DNA of 64,000 nucleotides, from NCBI RefSeq assembly GCF_900143515.1, contig NZ_FSQT01000002.1:62001-126000 (forward strand), given 5' to 3'. Shown piece by piece: positions 45,711-55,917 of this stretch. The notes under the pieces were generated by a model. It was not told where the DNA came from, ran no database searches, and saw only the letters and a list, made by a program, of their open reading frames with translations. Source of the DNA: Micromonospora cremea (GTDB taxonomy: Bacteria; Actinomycetota; Actinomycetes; Mycobacteriales; Micromonosporaceae). Positions within the stretch are counted from its first letter, which is position 1. Every line of letters begins with the position of its first letter. A program made the position numbers and the translations under genes.

Positions 45711-46310
45711 GTGATCGACCTGTTGGGCAGCGCGGCCGGGGCGGCCGTCGTCTTCGCCGCCACTGACATCGACGACATCGTCATCCTGACGCTGTTCTTC
45801 GTCACCGCCCGCCGCACCGGCCGACCGCGGGTCCGGCAGATCGTGGCCGGGCAGTACCTCGGCATCGGGGCCCTGGCGCTGGCCAGCGTGGTGGTCGCCG
45901 CCGGCCTGCTGGTGGTGCCCGACCCGTGGACCGGGCTGCTCGGGCTGCTGCCGATCGCGCTCGGGGTCCGCGCCCTCGTCCAGCACGACGGTGACGAGGA
46001 ACCGGTCGTGGTGGCCTCCACGCTCGGGGTGGCCGGGGTGACGATCGCGAACGGCGCCGACAACGTGGCCGTCTACGTACCCGTGTTCCGGGCCCTCGGC
46101 CCCGCCGACAGCGCGGTCTTCCTGCTGGTCTTCGTGCTGCTCATCGCGCTGTGGTGCGCCGCCGCGGCCTGGCTGGGCGGGCACCCCCGGATCGTCCGGC
46201 TGGTCGAGCGCGCCGGCCACTGGCTGGTGCCGGCGATCTTCGTCGGCATCGGGCTGGTGATCCTGGTCAGCTCCGGCGTGCTCGGCCGGCTGATCGACCT
46301 GCTCGGCTGA
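45711..46310 (+). CDS. CadD-family cadmium/cation transporter
   Basis: Integral membrane protein, 199 residues with five to six helices, opening VIDLLGSAAGAAVVFAATDIDDIVILTLFF. The acidic TDIDD motif and later IANGADNVAVYVPVF are typical of CadD/LysE-like cadmium-resistance proteins. GTG at 45711 is preferred over the ATG at 45681 because TACCCT ends 6 nt before it (leaderless pattern) and the family starts here. Metal specificity unproven. Confidence 0.85.
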   Translation: MIDLLGSAAGAAVVFAATDIDDIVILTLFFVTARRTGRPRVRQIVAGQYLGIGALALASVVVAAGLLVVPDPWTGLLGLLPIALGVRALVQHDGDEEPVVVASTLGVAGVTIANGADNVAVYVPVFRALGPADSAVFLLVFVLLIALWCAAAAWLGGHPRIVRLVERAGHWLVPAIFVGIGLVILVSSGVLGRLIDLLG

Positions 46311-46326
46311 GGGAGGCCCGGGTGTA

Positions 46327-46373
46327 AGGAAGGGCCCCTTCTTATCGCGAGGCGATGAGAAGGGGCCCTTCCT
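46327..46373. terminator. Very strong bidirectional hairpin
   Basis: 22-bp stem with a single G-T wobble and a 3-nt loop, core AAGGGGCCCTT, between convergent cadD-like and ABC-F genes. The left flank CCCGGGTGTAAGGAAGGGCCCC resembles that of the element at 3395, suggesting one repeat family. Confidence 0.85.
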
Positions 46374-46395
46374 GACGTGCGGCGGCCGGGAGCGG

Positions 46396-48000
<1,605 letters not shown>

Positions 48001-48262
48001 TTCTTCGGGCTCGCTCTCGGGGTCTCAAAGGCTGACTCGGGGCACGCGAAACGGCCGGCGGGCTCGGTGGCCCGACGGCGCGGGGCGGTTCAGCCTTCGC
48101 AGCGCAGCACCCAACCAGTGTACCGGGCGCTCCTGGGCGCCCCTCCCGGATTACCGGCCAAGATCATCGGGTACCGGAACGGTTGTCCGGACCCGGTCCG
48201 GCACTCAGGCGACACAGCGACATCCAGACGACAGTGACGGACATACGGCGATCGGGGTCACC

Positions 48263-49186
48263 ATGGAACTCAACGAGCGGGCCGAGCTCGACACCTCGCA
48301 GGTCAACGACCTGGGCCGCGGCGGCGGGTCAGGCGGCGGCATCGGCATCCCGCTGCCCGGTGGCGGTGGTCGGGGCGGGCTGATCGGCATCGTGGTGGCC
48401 GTGCTGGTCGCCCTGCTCGGCGGCGGGTTCGGCCTGAACGCGATGACCAACGGCGACGACGGCGGCGGGCAGGCCGGCGGCACCGACCTGGAGCAGCAGT
48501 GCTCCCGGGACAACGCCCAGCGCTTCGACGACGTGCGCTGCCGCAACCTGCTCTACGTCAACAGCATTCAGGGCTACTGGCAGCAGGAGTACCCGAACCT
48601 GGGCAACGGGCGGTACGAGTCCACCGACACGAACTACTTCCAGTCCGCGGTGAACACCGGCTGCGGCCAGGCCGACTCCGGCGTCGGCCCGTTCTACTGC
48701 CCGGCCGACCGGCAGGTGTACATCGACCTGAGCTTCTACAACGAGCTGGCCTCCCGGTTCGGCGCCAAGGGCGAGTTCGCCGCGCCGTACGTGCTCGCCC
48801 ACGAGTACGGCCACCACATCCAGAACCTGCTCGGCACCAACGAGCGGGCCGGCCAGGGCGAGCAGAGCGGCCCCCGGTCCGCCTCCGTACGGCTCGAGCT
48901 GCAGGCCGACTGCTATGCCGGCGCCTGGGCGAAGCACGCGACCGAGAGCAAGGACAAGTCCGGCCAGGAGCCGCTGTTCACCTCGGTCACCCCGAGCGAC
49001 ATCAGCGAGGCGGTGGAGACCGCCGAGGCCATCGGTGACGACACCATCCAGCAGCGCTCCGGCGGGCGGATCAACCCCGACCAGTTCACCCACGGCACCT
49101 CCGAGCAGCGGCAGCGCTGGTTCCGGCAGGGCTACGACCGCGGCGACCCGAAGGTCTGCGACACCTTCGGCACCGACCAGCTCTGA
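48263..49186 (+). CDS. Neutral zinc metallopeptidase (YpfJ/KPN_02809 family)
   Basis: Membrane-anchored zincin: cytoplasmic Gly-rich N terminus, one helix (about 38-60), then an extracellular domain. VLAHEYGHHIQNLLG contains HEYGH, and LELQADCYAGAW the third ligand Glu. The four outer Cys probably pair. 307 residues. The start at 48263 has only a short GGGG. Substrate unknown. The 260-bp gap from the ABC-F start contains nothing distinct apart from promoter space. Confidence 0.9.
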   Translation: MELNERAELDTSQVNDLGRGGGSGGGIGIPLPGGGGRGGLIGIVVAVLVALLGGGFGLNAMTNGDDGGGQAGGTDLEQQCSRDNAQRFDDVRCRNLLYVNSIQGYWQQEYPNLGNGRYESTDTNYFQSAVNTGCGQADSGVGPFYCPADRQVYIDLSFYNELASRFGAKGEFAAPYVLAHEYGHHIQNLLGTNERAGQGEQSGPRSASVRLELQADCYAGAWAKHATESKDKSGQEPLFTSVTPSDISEAVETAEAIGDDTIQQRSGGRINPDQFTHGTSEQRQRWFRQGYDRGDPKVCDTFGTDQL

Positions 49187-49200
49187 GGCAGCACCGACGA

Positions 49201-49238
49201 GGGCGTCCCGACGGCCGGCATCGACCGTCGGGGCGCCC
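49201..49238. terminator. Bidirectional hairpin terminator
   Basis: GGGCGTCCCGACGG and CCGTCGGGGCGCCC pair over 14 bp with one mismatch, 14 bp after the metallopeptidase stop and facing the convergent acVLRF1 gene. Confidence 0.75.
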
Positions 49239-49341
49239 GTGGCGTGCTCGGACCGCCGACGGTGCCGCTACGCGGGCCGCCCCGGCAACACCCGTCAGGC
49301 GCCGGCGCGGTGCCCCTGCAAGGGTTTCCCCGCGGCACTCG

Positions 49342-50040
49342 TCAGTCGGCGGGGGCGGGATCGCGGACCAGGACGCGGACCGCCCGGGCGGCGGTCACCG
49401 CGGCGACCAGCACAGCGTGTCGCGGCTCGGGCACGTCGAGCAGCCGGTCGGCCCGCAGGGCGGCGAGCGGGGCGAGACGCCGGTCGGCGAGGATGCCGTC
49501 CACCGTGCGCCGGTCACCTCCGGTCACCACAGCGTCGAGCGTGCCGGCCTGCGGCAGCAGCAGGCGTACCGCCAGCTCGACCGCCTCGCCGAGGGCGGCT
49601 TTCGCCTGGTTGTCACGCCGACGGGCGAAGCGGTGCTGGGACCAGCCACCCGCGGCGGTACGGCCCTGCACGTAACGGCTGTCCACCTTGGAGACCACCA
49701 GGTCCTCCCCCGCGGCCACGCCGACCGCCACCGCGCTCTTGCGCGCCAGCAGCAGGCCGATGCGGCGTGGCGCGACGGCGGCGGCGAGGAATCCGGGCAG
49801 GTCGCCGTCCGCGGGCAGGGCGTCGGCGGCACCGGGCGGGGCGGCCAGGTCGTCGGCGGCACCGGGTGGGGCGTGCAACTCCGCGGTGGCGCCGTCGGGG
49901 CCGGTGAGCAGCAGTCCGTAGTCCTCGGTGGTCACGGCCGGCTGGCCGTGCCGCTCGGCGAAGCCCTCGACCCAGCGGCCGAGACGGGCGGGATCGACCT
50001 CCACCCAGCGGCCACCACCGGCAGCGGGTCGGCTCGACAT
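49342..50040 (-). CDS. acVLRF1-family (Vms1-like release factor) protein
   Basis: Bacterial relative of eukaryotic Vms1/eRF1, predicted to cleave peptidyl-tRNA on stalled 50S subunits. The defining loop is GGWSQHRFARRRDNQAKAA, where Gln follows the Gly-x-Ser as in the Vms1 GSQ loop. VVTGGDRRTVDGILAD closes the domain. 232 residues. A short in-frame duplication (AAPPGAADD/AAPPGAADA) lies at about 57-72. Single gene. Confidence 0.85.
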   Translation of the reverse strand: MSSRPAAGGGRWVEVDPARLGRWVEGFAERHGQPAVTTEDYGLLLTGPDGATAELHAPPGAADDLAAPPGAADALPADGDLPGFLAAAVAPRRIGLLLARKSAVAVGVAAGEDLVVSKVDSRYVQGRTAAGGWSQHRFARRRDNQAKAALGEAVELAVRLLLPQAGTLDAVVTGGDRRTVDGILADRRLAPLAALRADRLLDVPEPRHAVLVAAVTAARAVRVLVRDPAPAD

Positions 50041-50134
50041 CCCCCAAACCTACGACACCACCCCCACCCAACCCGCGACCGCCCACCCACGCCCGGCCCC
50101 ACCCCGGCCCCACCCCGGGCCCACCCCGGCTCCA

Positions 50135-50204
50135 CCCGGTGATCATGAAGTTAGCGTCATCGGTGTCGGCGTGTCGTGACGACGCTAACCTCATGATCAC
50201 CGGG
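50135..50204. repeat. 70-bp intergenic palindrome D
   Basis: 24-bp arms (one mismatch) built on GTGATCATGA and GTTAGCGTC, with a 22-bp spacer, between the acVLRF1 promoter and the LysE-type gene. No coding capacity. It may be a dispersed element or a terminator. Confidence 0.8.
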
Positions 50205-50236
50205 GGTGGCGGGGGCGGGCGGTGGGGCGCGCGGGG

Positions 50237-50860
50237 TCAGGTGGCCAGGAGGGTGGTCAGGGCCAGGGCGGCGATGATGGCGCTGGAGGTTAGGGCGGTG
50301 GCCCGCCGACCCCGAGGGCCGGTGAGGACCCGGCCGACCAACGTGCCGCCGCCGGCGATGAGCAGCTGCCAGCTGGCCGAGGCCACGAACGCACCGAGCA
50401 CGAACAGCACCGCCGACGATCGGGTGGGATCGGCGGCGTCACCCCGACCGAGCACCAACGCGGCGAAGTAGACCACCGTCGCCGGATTGAGCAGCGTCAG
50501 CGCGAGAATGCCGACGAACGCCCGCAGCGGGGTGTCCAGCCCGCGACGGGTCCGGGCAGCGGTGACCGGGGCGGGCCGCAGCGCACGCCAGGCGCCATGT
50601 GCGGCGAGCGCGAGCAGCACCGCGGCGGCCGCCACCCGCAGCGGACCGGCCACCGGTGCGACCACGCCGGCCACCGCCGCGCCGGCGAGGGCGGCGACGG
50701 CCGCGTACAGGCCGTCGGCGGTGGCGACGCCGAGCGCGCCGGCCGCCCCGACCCGGAACGAGGTACGGGCGGTGAGCCCCAGGATGAGCACCGCGATCGC
50801 GCCGACCGGGATGGCGACGCCGTAGCCGGCGACAAGACCGGCGAGGAACGCCCCGGTCAC
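50237..50860 (-). CDS. LysE/RhtB-type exporter
   Basis: Six-helix amino-acid exporter family member, 207 residues: GLVAGYGVAIPVGAIAVLIL at the N terminus, GLYAAVAALAG, and LALTLLNPATVVYFAAL with the family NP. Substrate unknown. The GTG at 50860 overlaps by 4 bp a possible small upstream frame. Confidence 0.85.
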   Translation of the reverse strand: MTGAFLAGLVAGYGVAIPVGAIAVLILGLTARTSFRVGAAGALGVATADGLYAAVAALAGAAVAGVVAPVAGPLRVAAAAVLLALAAHGAWRALRPAPVTAARTRRGLDTPLRAFVGILALTLLNPATVVYFAALVLGRGDAADPTRSSAVLFVLGAFVASASWQLLIAGGGTLVGRVLTGPRGRRATALTSSAIIAALALTTLLAT

Positions 50861-50961
50861 GGCCGTCGGTGCCGGATCGAGGCGCGACCGCGGAGCGCGC
50901 GCTGTCGACGCTCGGCAATGGCCGCGCCGACAGGAAGCTGCATCCGGTACGCCTCGATCAT
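50857..50961 (-). CDS. Possible 34-residue Arg-rich leader peptide
   Basis: ATG at 50961 with AGGATGAG upstream reads MIEAYRMQLPVGAAIAERRQRALRGRASIRHRRP and stops in a GTGA overlap with the LysE-type gene. The overlap fits translational coupling, but the peptide is unrecognised and may be fortuitous. Confidence 0.3.
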   Translation of the reverse strand: MIEAYRMQLPVGAAIAERRQRALRGRASIRHRRP

Positions 50962-51021
50962 GCGCTCATCCTGCGTGGCCACTCCACCCCACGCCACCGC
51001 ATTTCCGCCGCAACCACCGCA

Positions 51022-51135
51022 GCACCGCACCACCGCACCACCACACCACCGCACCACCGCACCACCGCACCACCGCACCACCGCACCACCGCACCACCGC
51101 ACCACCGCACCACCGCACCACCGCACCACCGCACC
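51022..51135. repeat. 9-bp tandem repeat (CACCACCGC)
   Basis: About 12 near-perfect copies of a 9-mer. The open frames across it are repeat artefacts. Likely slippage-prone. It lies between the suf operon end and the LysE-type gene. Confidence 0.9.
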
Positions 51136-51140
51136 CGGGT

Positions 51141-51218
51141 CATGATCGTGCTCGATCCTGGATCGAGTGGCCTCCAAGCGGCAGTTGGGCACTAAACCCA
51201 GGATCGAGCACGATCATG
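51141..51218. repeat. 78-bp inverted-repeat element E
   Basis: Perfect 21-bp arms beginning CATGATCGTGCTCGATCCTG with a 36-bp spacer, directly beside the 9-bp repeats. Non-coding. Confidence 0.85.
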
Positions 51219-51285
51219 GCCGACTCGGGCCGGCGGTAGCAGGCAGCAGGCAGCGCAGCGCAGGACGTGGTTGTGCTGGAACGGG

Positions 51286-51320
51286 TCGAGCGCGGCACCC
51301 GTGACGGGTGCCGCGCTCGA
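51286..51320 (-). terminator. Terminator of the suf operon
   Basis: Perfect 15-bp stem TCGAGCGCGGCACCC / GGGTGCCGCGCTCGA with a 5-nt loop, 20 bp beyond the last suf stop. Confidence 0.88.
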
Positions 51321-51340
51321 TGCTGTCGACCGGGGTCGAC

Positions 51341-51820
51341 TCAGACGTTGAAGCCGAGGGAACGGAGCTGGTCCCGACCCTCGTCGGTGATCTTGTCTGG
51401 CCCCCACGGCGGGAGCCACACCCAGTTGATCCGGATGTCGTTGACCAGGCCGCCGCCGGGGCCGGTGGTCAGCGCCTGCCGGGCCTGGTCCTCGATCACG
51501 TCGGTCAGCGGGCAGGCCGCCGAGGTGAGCGTCATGTCCAGGGTCGCGACGTTCTCGTCGTCGACGTGCACCCCGTACACCAGGCCCAGGTCGACCACGT
51601 TGATGCCGAGTTCCGGGTCGACGACGTCCTTCATCGCCTCCTCGATATCGGCGATCATGGCCTTGCTGGCGCCGGCCGCCGGGGTGGCGGCGTCGCCGGC
51701 ACCCGGCGTCACGGCACCGTCGGTCGTCGCGGCCTCGTCGGTCGTCGCGGCGTCGGTCTGCGGCGTCGCGGTGGCGTCACCGGCCTCCGGTGTCGCTGCG
51801 GTAGCGGTGTTCTCGCTCAT
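51341..51820 (-). CDS. sufT: Iron-sulfur assembly factor SufT (MIP18/PaaD-like)
   Basis: DUF59/MIP18 domain at about 54-155: IEEAMKDVVDPELGINVVDLGLVYGV, MTLTSAACPLTDVIEDQ with the conserved Cys, and INWVWLPPWGPDKI. It helps deliver or mature Fe-S clusters. An unusual 50-residue Ala/Thr/Asp-rich N-terminal tail precedes it. ATG overlaps the sufU stop (ATGA) with GGAGGTGAAGG before it. Confidence 0.92.
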   Translation of the reverse strand: MSENTATAATPEAGDATATPQTDAATTDEAATTDGAVTPGAGDAATPAAGASKAMIADIEEAMKDVVDPELGINVVDLGLVYGVHVDDENVATLDMTLTSAACPLTDVIEDQARQALTTGPGGGLVNDIRINWVWLPPWGPDKITDEGRDQLRSLGFNV

Positions 51821-52290
51821 GCCTTCACCTCCGGGCTCACGCCCACACCGGCGCGTGCCGCGGCGTCCTTGAACGCCATCCACGGCAGCAGCGCGCACTT
51901 GACTCGAGCGGGGTAGCGGGCCACGCCCACGAAAGCCACCCCGTCACCGAGAACGTCCTCGTCCGGCGTGACCTGGCCACGGCCGGACATCAACTCGACG
52001 AACGCCTCGTGTACCGCGAACGCCTCCCCCGCGCCCCGACCGCGCAGCAGCTCGTGCAGCACGCTCGCCGACGCCTGGCTGATCGAGCAGCCCATCCCGT
52101 CGTACGAGATGTCGTGCAGCACGGCGCCGTCGGTGGCCACCCGGACGGTGACCTCGTCGCCGCAGGTCGGGTTGACGTGGTGCGCCTCCGCGACCCGGTC
52201 GGCCGAGTCGTCGGCGTCGCGCAGGCCACGCCCGTGCGGGTGCTTGTAGTGATCCAGGATGATCTCCTGGTAGAGCTGGTCGAGTTGCAT
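51817..52290 (-). CDS. sufU: SufU sulfur relay protein
   Basis: IscU-like zinc protein that takes sulfur from SufS. Zinc ligands: NPTCGDEV, DGMGCSISQASAS (with the relay Cys) and RVKCALLPW. 157 residues including the insertion typical of SufU. Start overlaps the sufS stop by one base. Confidence 0.95.
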   Translation of the reverse strand: MQLDQLYQEIILDHYKHPHGRGLRDADDSADRVAEAHHVNPTCGDEVTVRVATDGAVLHDISYDGMGCSISQASASVLHELLRGRGAGEAFAVHEAFVELMSGRGQVTPDEDVLGDGVAFVGVARYPARVKCALLPWMAFKDAAARAGVGVSPEVKA

Positions 52291-53594
52291 CAGTCGAACA
52301 CCTTCCGCACCTGCTCCAGACCGGCCACCAGAGCGTCGATCTCCTCGGTGGTGGTGTAGAGGTAGAACGAGGCCCGGGTCATCGCCGGGACACCGAACCG
52401 GCTGCACACCGGCTTCGCACAGTGGTGGCCCACCCGCACCTGCACGCCGAGCGAGTCGAGCACCTGACCCACGTCGTGCGGGTGTACGTCACCCAGCGCG
52501 AACGAGATGGTGCCGCCCCGGCCCACCGGCACGGTCGGGCCGAAGATCCGCAGGTCGCGCACCGAGCCGAGGGCCTCCAGCGCGTACGCCGTCAGCTCCT
52601 TCTCGTGCCACTGGATGGCCGGCATCCCGATCCCGGTGAGGTAGTCCACCGCCGCGCCGAGCGCGATCGCCTCGGCGATCGGCGGGGTGCCGGCCTCGAA
52701 CCGGGCCGGCGGAGCGGCGAACGTCGACCGGGCCATGGTGACCGTCTCGATCATCGAGCCGCCGCCGAAGACCGGCGGCATGGCCGCCAGCAGCTCGCCC
52801 CGGCCCCAGAGCACACCGATGCCGGTCGGGCCGCACATCTTGTGACCGGTGAAGACGATGTAGTCGGCGTCCAGGTCGACCACGTCGACGGGCAGGTGCG
52901 GCACCGACTGTGAGCAGTCCAGCAGCAGCAGCGCGCCCACCTCACGGACCCGCGCGGTGATCCGGGAGGTGGCGTTGATCGTGCCGAGGATGTTCGACAT
53001 GTGCACCAGCGAGACGATCTTCGTCCGCTCGTTGACCAGGTCGTCCAGGCCGGACTCGTCGAGCCGGCCGCTATCGGTGACCGGGAACCAGCGCAGGGTC
53101 GCGCCGGTCCGCTCGCAGAGCAGCTGCCACGGGACGATGTTCGAGTGGTGCTCCATCTCGGAGATCACCACCTCGTCGCCCGGACCCAGCCGGAACCGCG
53201 GGTCAGCGTCGGGGCGCAACGAGGCGTTGGAGAAGGCGTACGCCACGATGTTGATCGCCTCGGTGGAGTTCTTGGTGAACACCACCTCGTCGGGGCTCGA
53301 CGCGTTGAGGAACGCGGCGACCTTGGCCCGCGCCCCCTCGTACGCCTCGGTGGCCTCGGTGCCCAGGGTGTGCACCGAGCGCGACACGTTGGCGTTGTGC
53401 CGCGCGTAGTGCTCCCCGAGCACGTCGAGCACCTGCCGGGGCTTGTGCGAGGTGTTGGCGCTGTCGAGGTAGACCAGCGGGTGCCCGTTGATCTCCCGGT
53501 TCAGGATCGGGAAGTCGGCGCGCACCCGGGCTACGTCGAAACGCGGCACGTCGTCGTACTGCGGCATCCCGGGCGGGATCGCGATGCTGGTCAT
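52290..53594 (-). CDS. sufS: Cysteine desulfurase SufS
   Basis: PLP enzyme extracting sulfur from cysteine. Schiff-base Lys in YIVFTGHKMCGPTG, active-site Cys in the loop VGHHCAKPVCSRF, ISEMEHHSNIVPW in the PLP site. 434 residues, group II. Partner SufU follows. Confidence 0.96.
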   Translation of the reverse strand: MTSIAIPPGMPQYDDVPRFDVARVRADFPILNREINGHPLVYLDSANTSHKPRQVLDVLGEHYARHNANVSRSVHTLGTEATEAYEGARAKVAAFLNASSPDEVVFTKNSTEAINIVAYAFSNASLRPDADPRFRLGPGDEVVISEMEHHSNIVPWQLLCERTGATLRWFPVTDSGRLDESGLDDLVNERTKIVSLVHMSNILGTINATSRITARVREVGALLLLDCSQSVPHLPVDVVDLDADYIVFTGHKMCGPTGIGVLWGRGELLAAMPPVFGGGSMIETVTMARSTFAAPPARFEAGTPPIAEAIALGAAVDYLTGIGMPAIQWHEKELTAYALEALGSVRDLRIFGPTVPVGRGGTISFALGDVHPHDVGQVLDSLGVQVRVGHHCAKPVCSRFGVPAMTRASFYLYTTTEEIDALVAGLEQVRKVFD

Positions 53595-53614
53595 CTCGGC
53601 AGCGCCTCTCCCGC

Positions 53615-54388
53615 TCAGGCCCGGGCCGTGCCGGCCCCGGCGGCGTACCGCTCGTAGCCCTCGGCCTCGAGCTTGTCGGCCAGCTCCGGGCCGCCCTGCT
53701 CGACGATCCGGCCCGCCACGAAGACGTGCACGAAGTCCGGCTTGATGTAGCGCAGGATCCGGGTGTAGTGGGTGATCAGCAGCACGCCGGTGTCGCCGTT
53801 GTCGCGGACCCGGTTGACGCCCTCGCTGACGACCCGCAGCGCGTCCACGTCGAGGCCGGAGTCGGTCTCGTCGAGGATCGCGATCTTCGGCTTGAGCAGC
53901 TCCAGCTGGACGATCTCGTGCCGCTTCTTCTCACCGCCGGAGAAGCCCTCGTTGACGTTGCGCTGGGCGAACGCCGGGTCCATCTGGAGCCGCTCCATCG
54001 CCCCGCGCAGCTCGCCGCCCCAGGTGCGCAGCTTGGGTGCCTCGCCGTCGATGGCGGTCTTCGCGGTGCGCAGGAAGTTCGCCACCGAGACGCCGGGCAC
54101 CTCGACCGGGTACTGCATGGCCAGGAAGAGGCCGGCGCGGGCCCGCTCGTCGACGGTCATGGCGAGCACGTCCTCGCCGTCGAGGGTCACCGAGCCGCCG
54201 GTGATCTCGTACTTGGGGTGGCCGGCGATCGAGTACGCCAGGGTGGACTTGCCGGAGCCGTTCGGGCCCATGATCGCGTGGGTCTCACCGGAGCGGACGG
54301 TCAGGTCGACGCCCGACAGGATCGGCTTGAGCTCACCCTCGGGCAGCTTGACCGACACCTTCAGGTCGCGAATCTCCAGGGTGCTCAT
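53615..54388 (-). CDS. sufC: SUF ATPase SufC
   Basis: ABC-type ATPase of the SufBCD scaffold: Walker A GPNGSGKST, signature FSGGEKKR, Walker B IAILDETDSGLD, HYTRIL with switch His. 257 residues. Its ATG overlaps the preceding TAA by one base. Confidence 0.96.
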   Translation of the reverse strand: MSTLEIRDLKVSVKLPEGELKPILSGVDLTVRSGETHAIMGPNGSGKSTLAYSIAGHPKYEITGGSVTLDGEDVLAMTVDERARAGLFLAMQYPVEVPGVSVANFLRTAKTAIDGEAPKLRTWGGELRGAMERLQMDPAFAQRNVNEGFSGGEKKRHEIVQLELLKPKIAILDETDSGLDVDALRVVSEGVNRVRDNGDTGVLLITHYTRILRYIKPDFVHVFVAGRIVEQGGPELADKLEAEGYERYAAGAGTARA

Positions 54389-54714
54389 TATCGGGTCACT
54401 CCATTACTCGGCGTCAGGCTGAGGTAGATGTCGCCGTCGCGGACTTCGACGGGGTAGACGGGTACGGGTTCGGTGGCCGGCAACCCGGAGGGCTGCCCGG
54501 TGCGCAGGTCGAAGCGCGAGCCGTGCAGCCAGCACTCGAGCGTGCAGCCGTCGACCTCACCCTCGGAGAGGGCGACCGAGGCGTGCGAGCACTCGTCGTA
54601 GGCGGCGTAGAACTGGCCGTCCTCGCCGTGCACCAGCGCGATCGGGGTGCCGTCGACGTCCGCGCTGATCGCGGTGCCCTTCGGCACGTCCTCGGTGGAG
54701 CAGATCCGGATCAT
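54388..54714 (-). CDS. Rieske-type ferredoxin in the suf operon
   Basis: 108-residue non-haem Rieske 2Fe-2S protein with CSH and CWLH ligand pairs (DECSHASVALSEG and LECWLHGSRFD). It lies between sufD and sufC in many actinobacteria and probably supplies electrons for cluster assembly. One-base overlaps on both sides show tight coupling. Confidence 0.93.
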   Translation of the reverse strand: MIRICSTEDVPKGTAISADVDGTPIALVHGEDGQFYAAYDECSHASVALSEGEVDGCTLECWLHGSRFDLRTGQPSGLPATEPVPVYPVEVRDGDIYLSLTPSNGVTR

Positions 54715-55856
54715 CAGGCGCCGGCCTTGGTCAGCCGGGCCTCGATCGCGTCGCCGAGGCGCTCGCGCAGCGACTCCACCGGGATCTTGTTGATCAGCTC
54801 GGCGAAGAAGCCGCGGACCACCAGGCGGCGGGCCTCGCCCTCCGGGATGCCCCGGGCCATCAGGTAGAACAGCTGCTCGTCGTCGAAGCGGCCGGTCGCG
54901 CTGGCGTGGCCGGCGCCGGCGATCTCGCCGGTCTCGATCTCCAGATTGGGTACGGAGTCCGCCCGCGCGCCGTCGGTGAGCAGCAGGTTCCGGTTGATCT
55001 CGTACGTGTCGGTGCCGGTCGCCTCGGCCCGGATCAGCACGTCGCCCACCCAGACGGTGTGCGCGTCCTCGCCCTGCAGGGCGCCCCGGTAACCGACGTA
55101 GCTGCGGCAGTCCGGCACGCTGTGGTCCACCAGCTGCCGGTGCTCGAGATGCTGGCCGGAGTCGGCGAAGTAGACGCCGTACAGCTCGGCCTCGCCGCCG
55201 CGGCCGGTGTACTCCACCGAGGTGTACTGCCGGACCAGGTCACCGCCGAGGCTGACCTGGACGTGCGTCACCCGGGCGTCCCGGCCCAGCTTGATCTTGA
55301 GGTGCTGCGCCTGCACCGCGTCGTCGGCCCAGTCCGCGACGGTAACCAGGGTCAGCTTCGCCCCGTCGGCCACGGACACCTCGACGTTGTCGGCCAGGGT
55401 CGCCGAGCCCACGTGCTCCAGCACCAGCGTCATCTCGGCGAACCGGCCCACCTCGACGAAGGTGTGCCCGAAGGCCAGGCCCTCGGCGCTGTCACCGACC
55501 ACCCGCAGGCTCACCGGCGCACCCACCACGACGTCGCTGGCCACCCTGAGCAGCAGCGCCTCACCGGCGCCGCCGTAGGCGAGCGCGCTGACCCGGTCGA
55601 CCGGGGTGAGCACGCTGCCCACGCGCGGGTCGTCGGTGCCGATCCGCTCGACGGCCACGCCTTCGGGCAGGTCGCCGTACTCGTGCCGGACCGTGCCGGT
55701 GGCGGCCTGTGGCTCACCGGCGAGGCCGCGCAGCCGCTTGAGCGGGGTGAAACGCCACTCCTCCTCCAGGCCGGTGAGGGCCGGGAAGTCGGCGACGTCG
55801 TACGAGCGCAGCGCCTGCGACTTGGTGCTGGGCGGCGCGGAAGCCTGGGTAGTCAT
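54714..55856 (-). CDS. sufD: SUF scaffold subunit SufD
   Basis: Beta-helix scaffold protein paired with SufB: HLEHRQLVDHSVPDCRSYVGYRGAL, then GHASATGRFDDEQLFYLMARGIPEGEARRLVVRGFFAEL. 380 residues. Confidence 0.95.
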   Translation of the reverse strand: MTTQASAPPSTKSQALRSYDVADFPALTGLEEEWRFTPLKRLRGLAGEPQAATGTVRHEYGDLPEGVAVERIGTDDPRVGSVLTPVDRVSALAYGGAGEALLLRVASDVVVGAPVSLRVVGDSAEGLAFGHTFVEVGRFAEMTLVLEHVGSATLADNVEVSVADGAKLTLVTVADWADDAVQAQHLKIKLGRDARVTHVQVSLGGDLVRQYTSVEYTGRGGEAELYGVYFADSGQHLEHRQLVDHSVPDCRSYVGYRGALQGEDAHTVWVGDVLIRAEATGTDTYEINRNLLLTDGARADSVPNLEIETGEIAGAGHASATGRFDDEQLFYLMARGIPEGEARRLVVRGFFAELINKIPVESLRERLGDAIEARLTKAGA

Positions 55857-55917
55857 TTCTTCCTTGGTCTGTTCTACGACGACGGTGTCTGGTGCTCGGT
55901 CGGCGGGGCGGGCGGCG

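Noticed and set aside
51009..51192. Repeat-encoded protein (VVRWCGGA repeats)
   Set aside because: Pure consequence of the 9-bp satellite; open in several frames on both strands.
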